Of a stretch of 64,000 bases of DNA, positions 22,749 through 31,814 are shown one piece after another. This DNA comes from Moniliella sp. 'wahieum' (taxonomy: Eukaryota; Basidiomycota; Moniliellomycetes; Moniliellales; Moniliellaceae). Position numbers and translations under genes: made by a program. The notes under the pieces are model-generated. The model saw only the letters and a program-made list of their open reading frames with translations. It had not been told where the DNA came from and did no database searches. The DNA is taken from contig RSEE01000076.1 of assembly GCA_003971905.1 (NCBI GenBank), positions 285,669 through 349,668 of the forward strand. Reading direction: 5' to 3'. How positions within the stretch are numbered: position 1 is the first letter of the stretch; every line of letters starts with the position of its first letter.

Positions 22749-24121
22749 GTTGGGCTGGTGGAGGCAGGCCAGGAAGAAGGAGGAGCGGCCGGTGGCTCCG
22801 CCGTGGCTCGCGGTGGCCTGCGGCTGGTGTCGGCGGCCTGGGGGCGTGCGGCTGCTGTGCAGCCCTGCGCTGGGGCGCAGCGGCTCAGCGCTCTGTGGCT
22901 CAGCGCTCGGTGGCTCAGCGCTGCGCTGCTGCTGCGGCTTGCGGGGTCTCAGCGACGACGCGCTGCTGCTGCAGGCGTGCTGGGCCCATGACGTCACCCA
23001 CTGCCCCCCTGCAGCATGCATGCATCCCCCACCTCACCGCATCACACACTTCGCGTCCATCACAGTCGCCCCGTGCCTGCTGCCCCTTCCCCCGCTGGCC
23101 ACGTGGTCAGCAGCAGCCATGGCGCCACTCTAGCTCCTCTCCGCCGCATCGCAACCTGCACTCACATGTCACAGTACTCGCACTGCACAGCGGTTTGCCA
23201 CCCCCCCGCCCCAGCTCCAGCCGGCAGTGCCGTCCTGCGCCGCCCATTGCCATCGATCATGCATTGTGCATCATCCAATGCGCCACATATCACCGTCGCA
23301 TCCCAGATCCCCCCCCCCCGTCTCCACGTTCCTGCATCGCCAAATTTCAACCGCTTCAAGCGTAACGCGTGACGCGTAACGCGTAAAGCTTAAAGCTTAA
23401 AGCTGAAAATCTCAGCATGGTCTTCTTCAAACCAGTTTCATCCACCCCTCCCATCCATGGTCGATGATCATCCGTTCTGAAATTTCACACCGGTCATGCT
23501 GTACGTAATATCCCCTGGCCCACGAAGAGCAAGAGCATCGCAACCTCCCTCCTACTCATCCTCTTCTCGGCCTCCTCTTTGTCCATGCCTCAGCGCTCAA
23601 GCTCAATGCGCTCAATGCTCAATCCCGTCTGCGGCGTTGGCAAAACGGTATTTGTGGGCAGATCCGTACTCCATGATCCAGTCTTTTTTCGAAAGGCTCC
23701 AGTCCACATAGCAAAGAACCATATGATGTCTGAATAGCCGAGGCAATTCTACACACGTGGGTACGAGCACCCGCACCCCAAAGCTACTTCCATTGTCATT
23801 TCGCCCCTCTATCGGGAGAGGGGCGGGAAGAGCAATGCTTGCTCGCACCCACGTACTTCCAGCTTACGATATGGCAGACTCAGAAGACACAGCATGAAGA
23901 TGAATGCAACTACCATACATGGTGGGGGTTGCATGGGGCACGATATGCATGAAGGTAAGAGGATGGGCAAGAAGAAAAAATACAAGGGCTGCACATGGCC
24001 CAAAGATGATAAGGGTAGCAGCACTGGGAACATGGGCGTAGAACACACAAGATCGGTTACTGGGTGAAAGGAGGAAGGGGATAGACGTGCGACCCCCCTA
24101 GTGCACTCGTCAACATGTTGA
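22749..24121. other. Intergenic region upstream of the arrestin-like gene
   Basis: The left part has GGCTCAGCGCT repeated three times (about 22880-22925). A composite heptamer array lies at 23365. ORFs are compositional; no gene is called. Confidence 0.5.
23365..23404. repeat. Composite heptamer array, ACGCGT switching to AAGCTT
   Basis: Three ACGCGT palindromes and then three AAGCTT units (the last ending G), every one spaced by exactly one base, so the 7-bp period holds across the change of palindrome. Confidence 0.92.
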
Positions 24122-24611
24122 CTACTTTTCGGAGGCTGAGTTGAGATGGGAAGGGAGCGCCGACTCCGCCACCGGTAATTCCTTCAACATACGATGCTCC
24201 GGCTCGAATGCCAGGGCCGACTGCGAAATGTTCCACCCATCGGGGGGACAGACCGTCCACGTTGGTCGGGAGGCACGTCGGCGCTGCAGTGGCGCCCATA
24301 GAGCGAGGCCAGCTGGAGCGTAATCAAGTACACCATCACAAGGAAGAAACAGGCCAGCGCAATGCGCTGGATTCGCCGTGCGCGCAAACGCTTCCGCTGC
24401 CGAGCTGCGTACACGTACGCCAGAGCGGTGTGAGGGCCGTTCCAGTTGCCCTGCACGGCCTGCAACGCAGCGGCCTCGGCGGCGGCAGCGGCTTCGAGGC
24501 TGTCGCTGCGTGCGGCGCGGGCCTCGGCCAGGTTTGGGCACGGAGAGGACTGCGCGGCGAAGTGGCGGTGGCCGGGGCGGGAATGACGAGCGGGGTGCGC
24601 TCGGTGGGCAT
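24122..24611 (-). CDS. Small single-span membrane protein, unidentified
   Basis: The likely start is at 24611 (MPTERTPLVIPAP). An N-terminal ERTPLV motif resembles dileucine-type sorting signals of vacuolar proteins. An Ala-rich helix (SLEAAAAAEAAALQAVQG) and a basic stretch RQRKRLRARRIQR precede a hydrophobic segment (IALACFFLVMVYLITLQLA), predicting a cytosolic N-terminus and one membrane span. A short C-terminal part (about 60 residues, GWNISQSALAF) follows in the frame ending at 24122. Two frame joints are assumed, near 24545 and 24290. No family recognised. Confidence 0.45.
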
Positions 24612-25073
24612 GGTGGTGACAAGCGCGCCAAAGGTGGGGGGTGGGGGTGGGGGGGTAAGGACACTGGCTGGCATGGATCCCGCCAAGCCTTGGCCAACCA
24701 TCTCTCACACCGTAGGCACAGCCGGTGCTGAGCTACTGGCGCCGTGCCAGCTAATGGCTCTAATGCCAGTCCTCCAAAATGGCACTGGGACAGTGCGCTC
24801 ACCTGAACTGTGTCACCCGTGACGTCACGTCACTGGCTGCAGCTTCGTCGTCAGGTGTTAGATCCAGATGCGTTACGAAGCAGGCCTGCCACTCTCAAGG
24901 GCTGAGCCTCAGCGCCCTCAGCGCCTCAGCGAGCGCCTCAAGACAGTCCGATAGATATTTCCTCCCAGGATTGTCCCCACAGTCGAGCGACTCTCAGATC
25001 TCACCGAAGCTGGAATAAGAAAGAGTTCCTACCACAACCTTCCTAGTGACTATAGTCAGTGACTAGTGACTTC

Positions 25074-25093
25074 AAGCTTCAAGCTTCAAGCTT
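25074..25093. repeat. Heptamer palindrome array, AAGCTT type
   Basis: Three AAGCTT palindromes separated by single C bases. Flanking DNA has further palindromes such as ACTAGT. Confidence 0.9.
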
Positions 25094-25639
25094 TACTAGC
25101 TTCACTAGTGATGCTCTGATGCTCTGGTGAAGCTCTTAAAGCTTGGAGCCGTAGAGCGGGCCTGTATCGCTCGGACCCGAGGGTTGCTTTCGGGCTGCAC
25201 TTTTTGAAGCCTCTCTCTGCTTCTCGTGCTTCGTCCACTTCACCATGGACAAGAGCGTGCTCCGTGAGCTTTTCGGGTGTGCATGTGGCAAGAGAAGAAC
25301 TTGGAGACGCCTCGCTCTTCTTCCCCGAGCCTGGTGGCATCGAGTCTTCAGAACCGAAGCTGCTGTTGCATAGTGGCTTATATTTGGAGGCAATGGGGCA
25401 TCAACAAAAAGGCGGCAGCACCTCGATAAGTATAGAGGAGATAGGGCATGATCATTACCGCAGAGAGGCTGCCAAAAGTGGTGTAAAGTAGTGGGTGGGT
25501 GCAAGTACTAAGTGCTGAGCCGTGGTAGAGTGCGACTATAGACTTGGAATACTGGGTGTTCGTGTCCCAGCAACAGAAGCAGCTGAGCTGGCGTGGATCC
25601 GTCCCGTGTGGGAGGACAGGCCTCGTTGGTGGGCGTGTG

Positions 25640-25670
25640 ATGCATGATGCATGATGCATGATGCATGATG
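25640..25670. repeat. Heptamer palindrome array, ATGCAT type
   Basis: Four perfect ATGCATG units followed by ATG. The core ATGCAT is a palindrome. Confidence 0.92.
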
Positions 25671-25801
25671 GCAGAAATAACCAAATCCCCCCCAAAATCC
25701 ATTCCGCCACCAGCGGAACGTTTTCTTGTTGGCCAAAGACCACCGCGCCGAAGCTCGCTTCAAGCTTCAGCATCCTCCACCCTCCAACATCATCACCCGT
25801 C

Positions 25802-28431
25802 ATGGTCGATGCGCCCAGCTTGTCTCCGAGTGCGCTCGCGGGAGAAGGCTTTACGCTCGTCGATGCAGATGCAGACACCACTGCCGCGAGGGAGGACCTC
25901 TACGCCCTCTTTGCTCCGCCCGACCGCTCCCCCGCTTACACCCAGCCCGGGTGGATCGAAGCTGTGCGCGCCCAGCGCACCCAGCTCGCCGGTCGTCTCT
26001 TCCTTGATCGTGTTTTGGGGTTTGCTCTCGACTCGGACCAGATTCCCGAACTGTATCCGCCCACTTCGGCTGCTGGACTGCATGCGCTCATTGACCTGGT
26101 CGACGGTTCTACGACCTTTTCCAAGTCACAAACCGACGCCATCATTTTCTATCTCCTCTTCGCCCTCTTCCCTTCCCCGATTTCGGCGTTTGGCCTAGGC
26201 CAGGGAAAGAGCGCCGTTGCTTCGCTTAAGGCTCAACGCGCCTCGCATCCAGCCCCCAATTCGCACAACTGGTTGGCCTGCCTCCGCCGCTACGGCGCGC
26301 CATCACTGCCTACGCTCTCCTCGACCAAGGCTTAATGGATCGTGCAGTGGGATTTATGCGCCCCGAGGAAGTTGAGTTCTCGGGGGATATGTTGGCGATT
26401 GTCCGTGCTCTCCCGGACGATTACACCCCGCCTCCCGACTTGGCGCGTGATGTGGCTCCGCTGCGGGCATATGGCCCGGGCGAGTATCGCACCCGCGTGC
26501 TCGTCTCCCTCGTCGATACGTTGGCGCTGGACTTGCCCCAAGCCTGTGGACGAAGCCCACGCAGTGCTGCTCGCGCCTGGTGAGACGGACGTGTTACAGG
26601 ACGCACAGGCCAACTGGGTCGCATATGCAGCAGCCCTATCGCTCACCCCGGGCACCGGACCTTGGGCTGTGTGGCAAAACATTGTTGAACAAATCCCCAA
26701 GGTTAAGACGGAGCTTGAAGAGCATGTGCTGCTCGATCTGGGCGAGGGCCATGAGCTTGGGACTCAGGTGGTCCTCGAGGCAACCGACAACCTACAGATC
26801 GCCATGGCCCGAGCTGTGTGGGAAAGTGTCTTTACTCGTACGTGTCTTGCGCCCACCCCCCCTTGGCACCCCTCGAATTAAGAACAGGGAACTGACTGGA
26901 ATGTGGTTGTGACAGCTACTATACGCCCGCGCGCGGTAGAAGAGTTGCTAAGCATGCCCATCTCTCCTGTGGCCGGAGCAGCGCTTAAGGAAGCTGTCCT
27001 CAAGCCCTCTCCTGACCTTGGCGAGGTGGCACGGGTAGCTTCGGGCGATACACTCTTGACCCGGTCCGTCGCCGACGCTCGCTACGTGGAGACGCTCCGA
27101 CTGGATACCAAGCTCGGCGGGTTTGAAGGGTCGTTGGCGGTGCCTGCGGCGCAGCGCGCTGCTTTGGCCGCTCGTCGCCGCGACCTAATTCGTGGGGTGC
27201 GTTCTATCCTGCCGGCAATTCAGCGGCAAAAAATCGATGCCGAACTCTCCCTGCGTCTGCCCATGGGGGCGATCAACTTCAGATGAGTTGGGAGCACGTT
27301 GCTCCGGCCGGATCGGACATGGGTGCGCACGTGGAAGAGTCCTTGCCCGTTGCCCAGCCCCTTAGCTCTTCACTCATGTCGACGAATGTCAATGCGGATC
27401 CGCAGGGTTCGCTACTGAATGCGATCAACCCGCTTTCTGCTCCGGGCCGGCGTGCCAGTTTGACACCGCGCCAGTCCAACTCCCTGACGCCGGCGGCCGA
27501 TTCCTCCAAAACTCGTTCATTCCTGGCTACTTGTCTCGTGTAGCAGCCACGCCCCAAGCGACCGAGCCTACTCCCGTGGCAGATGCCGCAAATACGTCCC
27601 TGTCCCTCTCCCTCTCGCGCACTCGAGCCACGAAGCCCCGATCTAGTGTGCACGAGGCCTTTACCGACCCCGCCAATTTGAGTATCGCCTCCATCCGGTC
27701 CCGGTCGCATGCAGGGGACCGATCTGCGTCGGTCCTGGCGCCTGATCTCGGCGTGGAGTCCGGGCCGACTCAACAAGCAAGTGGGGAGAGCTTGGCATGG
27801 GGTCAAGGACTTCCCGCCACGCCCTTCCCACCCTTCCCCACAACTTTGCCCGAGCCGAGCCCGCACGACGAACCCGTTTTCCTCCCCCCCGCACCCGCGC
27901 ATCTCCCTCACCACGGACGACGGACCTACTCAGCCCGATGCAGCTCCCCCGGCACTGAGACGTTCAGAGCCGATGTCCAAGTTGCCCTCTGCGCCACGCA
28001 CGCGACGCTCTCGCGCCCCGAAACGGGTAGGTGCTTCGACGTCTCCCGGTGAGGCTGTGGAGGAAGCGGGAGCAAAGAAGACGGCCGTCCCCCGGCGGTT
28101 TGCCAAGGCGGCCAAAACGCGTAAGCCAGCGGCGGCTCCTGCGCCTGCACCAGCCACGCAACCGGACACGGTACCTGACCAGAAGCCGGAGCGGCGCACG
28201 CTCCCTGGCATGTTCCCCGGCATGGACGAAGACGGGGAAGCGGAGCCGTCTGGGTCTGGCTCGACGCAACCCGTGTCGGAGCCCGTGGAAATGCGCCAAG
28301 TGCCGCCACCGCGTCGGACTTCGCCTCGTCGTCGGCGTGTGCGCGCGCCCGAGGCGGACGAACCGCAGACTCTGGTCGTTGACCCGGCCCCGCGGCGGCA
28401 GCCAACTAGGCGGACCAAGCGCAGTACTTAG
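25802..28431 (+). CDS. ELYS-like nuclear pore/chromatin-associated protein (frameshifted)
   Basis: ELYS-domain proteins recruit nuclear-pore subunits to chromatin. The start is ATG at 25802 (MVDAPSLSPSALAGEG). Exons are 25802-26837 and 26916-28431, with a GTACGT donor. A helical domain of about 400 residues holds AITAYALLDQGLMDRAVGFM, resembling the ELYS repeat pattern of one helix pair per block. A long disordered, basic C-terminus with TSPRRRRVRAP ends at the TAG at 28431. Frame joints: a missing G near 26275, an extra C in a CCCC run near 26538, and missing bases near 27282 and 27540. The family call rests on the helical pattern and the architecture (helical domain plus basic tail), not on a unique motif. 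Confidence 0.6.
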
Positions 28432-28513
28432 TTGGTCCTCCCTGAATCCACTGTATGCACTCGATGCGCGCTGCCCCACCCGAATCGTGATTCATGTTTC
28501 TTGGTCAGGTTCA

Positions 28514-28541
28514 TGATTGTTGATTGTTGATTGATGATTGC
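28514..28541. repeat. Heptamer array, TGATTGT type
   Basis: TGATTGT, TGATTGT, TGATTGA, TGATTGC in register: a 7-bp array whose core is one change from the palindrome TGATCA, perhaps decayed. Confidence 0.75.
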
Positions 28542-29608
28542 CGATACGTGATTTGGTCAAATTAAGACGGGAGCAAGCAATTCATCACAACCACAACGGC
28601 ACTTTCCTTTTGACTTCCTCTTTGGCCATATAGCCCAATGACCCGCCCTGGCCCCCTGGCGACGACGTCAGCTCTCTCAACACCCCATCCCGCTGGCTGG
28701 CATGGAAGGTGTGGATGACGAGGCGGATGGAAGAGTGGGTGTGAAAAGAGGGGAGAAGAAAAGAAAAAATGGGTTGGGTTCAGAGGTAGATTTCCCTGGT
28801 AGCTTGTCTAAGTCTAGTCTCAAGTAGGTTCGGCCGTATGCTTGGGAGTAGGCTCAGGAGAGTAGGCTCCGTGGTATCAAGATGCACAGAGCGTGTGCCA
28901 AAAAGTGCATTACTCTTCTAGCCCCATCACATGTCGCATGCGGTTAGGCATCCCGTTCAGCGCCCCCGCCCGCCACGGGCCATGCATAAACGTTTCGTGG
29001 ACCGGTGGGACGATGGACTACATACAAATACAGAACGGTAGGGGCCATGGGAGGCTACCCTACGGGACCCAAGCCAGGTCGTAGGCCTGGTGGCCTCTAG
29101 GCTGCACGCTTTCCTTAGTGTCAGGGTCGGCGCAAGACGAGTGAACCAGTACCAGCGTTGAGCCTCAGTTACGTTCAGGCCTCAAGGAGAGAAATGATTG
29201 GCAGAGAGAAACCGACGCCTACAGAAGAACACAAGCAACCAGTCGCCGCCAGATCAGGGGCTAATAACAGGCTGCGCAGCAGGCCAAGCAGGAGCGACAA
29301 CTCATCGGAACTCCTGCGACTGAGGAGGGAGCAGGCACCTGGAGAGAGACTCAAGGGACGCTGCGCGTGGCCAACATACACCACCCACCCGCGGTCGCGC
29401 TCAGCAGCCACAGCAGCCGCAGCAGCCAGACCAGCCCAAGCACCCCTGACAGTATCTAGTAAGCGCTACCGGGGCACACGCTGGCACAAGAGCAGTGCCG
29501 ATCATCGATCCAGGCGGCATGCGGACACTGCCAGCCTCCACCCTCGCTGGGAAAGTGGTGCAGTGCCGACGGCTGCCAGACGATAGGACGCGATTTGGCG
29601 TTAGCGCG

Positions 29609-29626
29609 CTAGGTACTAGGTACTAG
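29609..29626. repeat. Heptamer array, CTAGGTA type
   Basis: CTAGGTA, CTAGGTA, CTAG: a 7-bp period of overlapping CTAG and GTAC palindromes. Confidence 0.7.
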
Positions 29627-29762
29627 CCCCTGGGCTGCCTCGGCGCCTGAGCTGCGTGCCGGCCGAGCAAAGGACCGGGCAGCGCACAGCAGCGCACGGC
29701 ACAGCTAGCGGCTACCATTATTTTAAGCTTCAAGCCGCACAATATAAACTTCACGCTGTGGA

Positions 29763-29784
29763 GCCGATCATCGATCATCGATCG
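29763..29784. repeat. Heptamer palindrome array, ATCGAT type
   Basis: Two ATCGATC units in register with flanking GATC. Confidence 0.8.
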
Positions 29785-29878
29785 TCTGCGGCGCTCGGCC
29801 GCTCATGCGCCCAGGCCCAGGGCTGGGGCAAGTTGGGCTCCTAACCCCATCACCATCAGCTCATCACCTTGGCTGGCC

Positions 29879-29905
29879 CCTCCACCTCCACCTCCACCTC
29901 CACCC
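29879..29905. repeat. CCTCCA hexamer repeat
   Basis: About four and a half CCTCCA units in intergenic DNA; a plain microsatellite. Confidence 0.8.
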
Positions 29906-30548
29906 CACCTTGGCAGCCCCTGGGGCGACGCATGGCCAATCGCTGGTTACACTAGTCCCTAGGTCCCTAGGTCCCTAGTCACTCCGGTCACTACGTCGCT
30001 CTAGCCAGCCCAACCATACGCTGTTCCCCCCCACCGGCACAACACACGCCTCACACACCGCCCCCCTCCCCGATCCCCGATCCCCATCCCACTGGCCCTG
30101 AGCTTAGCTTGAGCCTGTGAGCTGCCAGCACCATTAGCCCTGGCTTAGCCTGGCCCGCCCTGGCCCAAAGACCACCCACCAGCCCACCTATAATTACTTC
30201 TGTCATCGCATCCAGCTTGGTTCAACCTGTTCAACTGAACGTTCAGTGCGTTCACCGCGTTCACCGGCACCAAAGTCCTCCCCTCCACCACCGTCACGCG
30301 TCACTACTGTTGCCCTTCTCAGATCTCAGGCCCCTCAGGTATGTCATACTCTCCATCACACTCCCGCCCCCTGCCGCTTCCCGTTGCTTCGATGCCCAGG
30401 GAGCATCATCGACATCATCCACATTCGGCTCGCCACCTCCCATCGCCCAACAATCTTAGGCCTCATCGACATCTCAGTCTCACGCCCAAAACCACCAACA
30501 CCTGTGCTGCCACAGAGTCACTGGTCACACACATGTTCACAGGTCACC

Positions 30549-30606
30549 GGTCACATGTCACATGTCACAGAAGGTCACATGTCACATGTCACAGAAGGTC
30601 ACATGT
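30549..30606. repeat. 24-bp higher-order repeat built from ACATGTC heptamers
   Basis: The 24-bp unit GGTCAC-ATGTCAC-ATGTCAC-AGAA occurs twice and then starts again. Each unit holds two ACATGT palindromes seven bases apart. Confidence 0.88.
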
Positions 30607-30837
30607 GGCGCACTCAGTACTCAGGTGAGCACATTTTGAGGTCCCCGGGATTTCTGCACCTCTTCGGCCTCCTTCGGCTCAGCCTGAGCGCTCAGCCTCG
30701 GCGAGCCCACCTTATTGTGTGTCACACTGTGCACCTGAGCCTGGGCGCGCCGAGACTCAGCCGCGCTGAGCCTCAGCTTTGGCACAGCCGACAGGAATTG
30801 CAGCGGCCCCGGGGACCTCAAAGGTGACCGGTGACTG

Positions 30838-31111
30838 TTGATCAGTGGATTAGCCCGCCCTTTCGCTCTTCCCTGCCCTCTGCCGTGTCCATTTGGGAGT
30901 CGCAAGGGACAAGTCATGCCGTGTTGCATTCCTCATCCGGCACGCCCTTGCGGACCTGGGAAGAATGGCGCGTGCAGTACAATATTCCCCGTGGATGGAA
31001 CCGTTGGTCGACTTCTCTTACAACGATTCATTGGGAATCCTCATGCACCTCATGCATCATGATTTGTCCACCATGCTCCCTGTGGCTCGAAGCTTGAAGT
31101 TTGAAGCATGA
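30838..31111 (+). pseudogene. Possible coding remnant or small gene, unidentified
   Basis: Two overlapping frames join at about 30994 into one plausible stretch. The first holds SGTPLRTWEEWRVQYNIPRG and the second EPLVDFSYNDSLGI and STMLPVARSLKFEA before a stop. The composition, unlike the surrounding repeats, looks like globular protein. No upstream exon or start is evident, so it may be a gene remnant, a terminal exon or a small gene with a frame error. Confidence 0.35.
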
Positions 31112-31814
31112 TCGGTGTTTGGTTGTGTGAATGCTGACTTGTTCCATTTCGCCTCTTTTTTTCTGCTCTGCTCTTTCACAAAACCCATGCGTGGCATTTG
31201 GCCTATTCGACCTGTTTGGGGGTTCTTGGCCCTCGTCTTTATGCGATGGCCATATGTTGTCTGGCCTTGGTTGTTCACCTACAAAAATCACTTCCTATCC
31301 CTGTCACCATCACCGGCCTCTGCGACCTTTCCTCGTGATTACGATTGCCAGGCCGCCCAAATCCGTAATCAGTAATCATTCGTCATCGTATCCCAGTGCT
31401 ACGCGCTAATTTCGCTGGGGATCGATCAACACAGTGCGGCGCAACGCGTAACGTGTAACGTGTAAGTACTGTGCGGGCAGTGATCCGGTGATTCTCCAGT
31501 TTGACCCACTTGGCCGCTTCTGACTTTTGTTTTCTGGGCCTGCCGTGGCCAGCTGCCGAGTCGAGTGCAGCACACACCCACCGACTTGCTGCACAGTTGA
31601 TTACTTTCACTAACTCACTGGTCACCGGCCAACGCCCGTCAACCTGTATTACGCGCTAACGCTGTGGTGTGTTTTGCGTTGTTTGTCATCGATCACCCCA
31701 GGTTTCTTTTCAGGAAACCGCTCACGCGCATTTTGGAGACAACCTCTCCTACCGCTTAGCACCACCTTCCATCGCTCCCATTCTCCACTTCTTCCCGCTC
31801 CATCTGCAGCTCCA
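31112..31814. other. Intergenic region upstream of the 31.8-kb gene
   Basis: A T-rich stretch (31158-31170) and one heptamer array at 31444. Expected to hold the promoter of the next gene; pyrimidine-rich DNA (about 31745-31805) precedes its start. Confidence 0.45.
31444..31470. repeat. Heptamer array, ACGCGT drifting to ACGTGT and AGTACT
   Basis: ACGCGTA, ACGTGTA, ACGTGTA, then AGTACT in the same register, so a new palindrome starts exactly on the 7-bp grid. Confidence 0.85.

Larger units (their letters stand above)
24612..25801. other. Divergent intergenic region with two heptamer arrays
   Basis: This lies between the small membrane-protein gene and the ELYS-like gene and should hold both promoters. 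It carries arrays at 25074 and 25640, the second about 135 bp before the ELYS-like start. Confidence 0.5.
28432..30837. other. Repeat-rich gene-poor region, 2.4 kb
   Basis: No convincing gene; the 142-codon ORF at 29158 is compositional. It holds four heptamer arrays, a CTCCAC hexamer run, an 8-bp CCCTAGGT run (29958-29978) and GTTCAAC/GTTCACC repeats near 30230. Confidence 0.5.

Noticed and set aside
29158-29586. 142-codon ORF in the repeat-rich gap
   Set aside because: Arg/Ser/Ala-rich composition only, with no codon or motif support and repeats on both sides.
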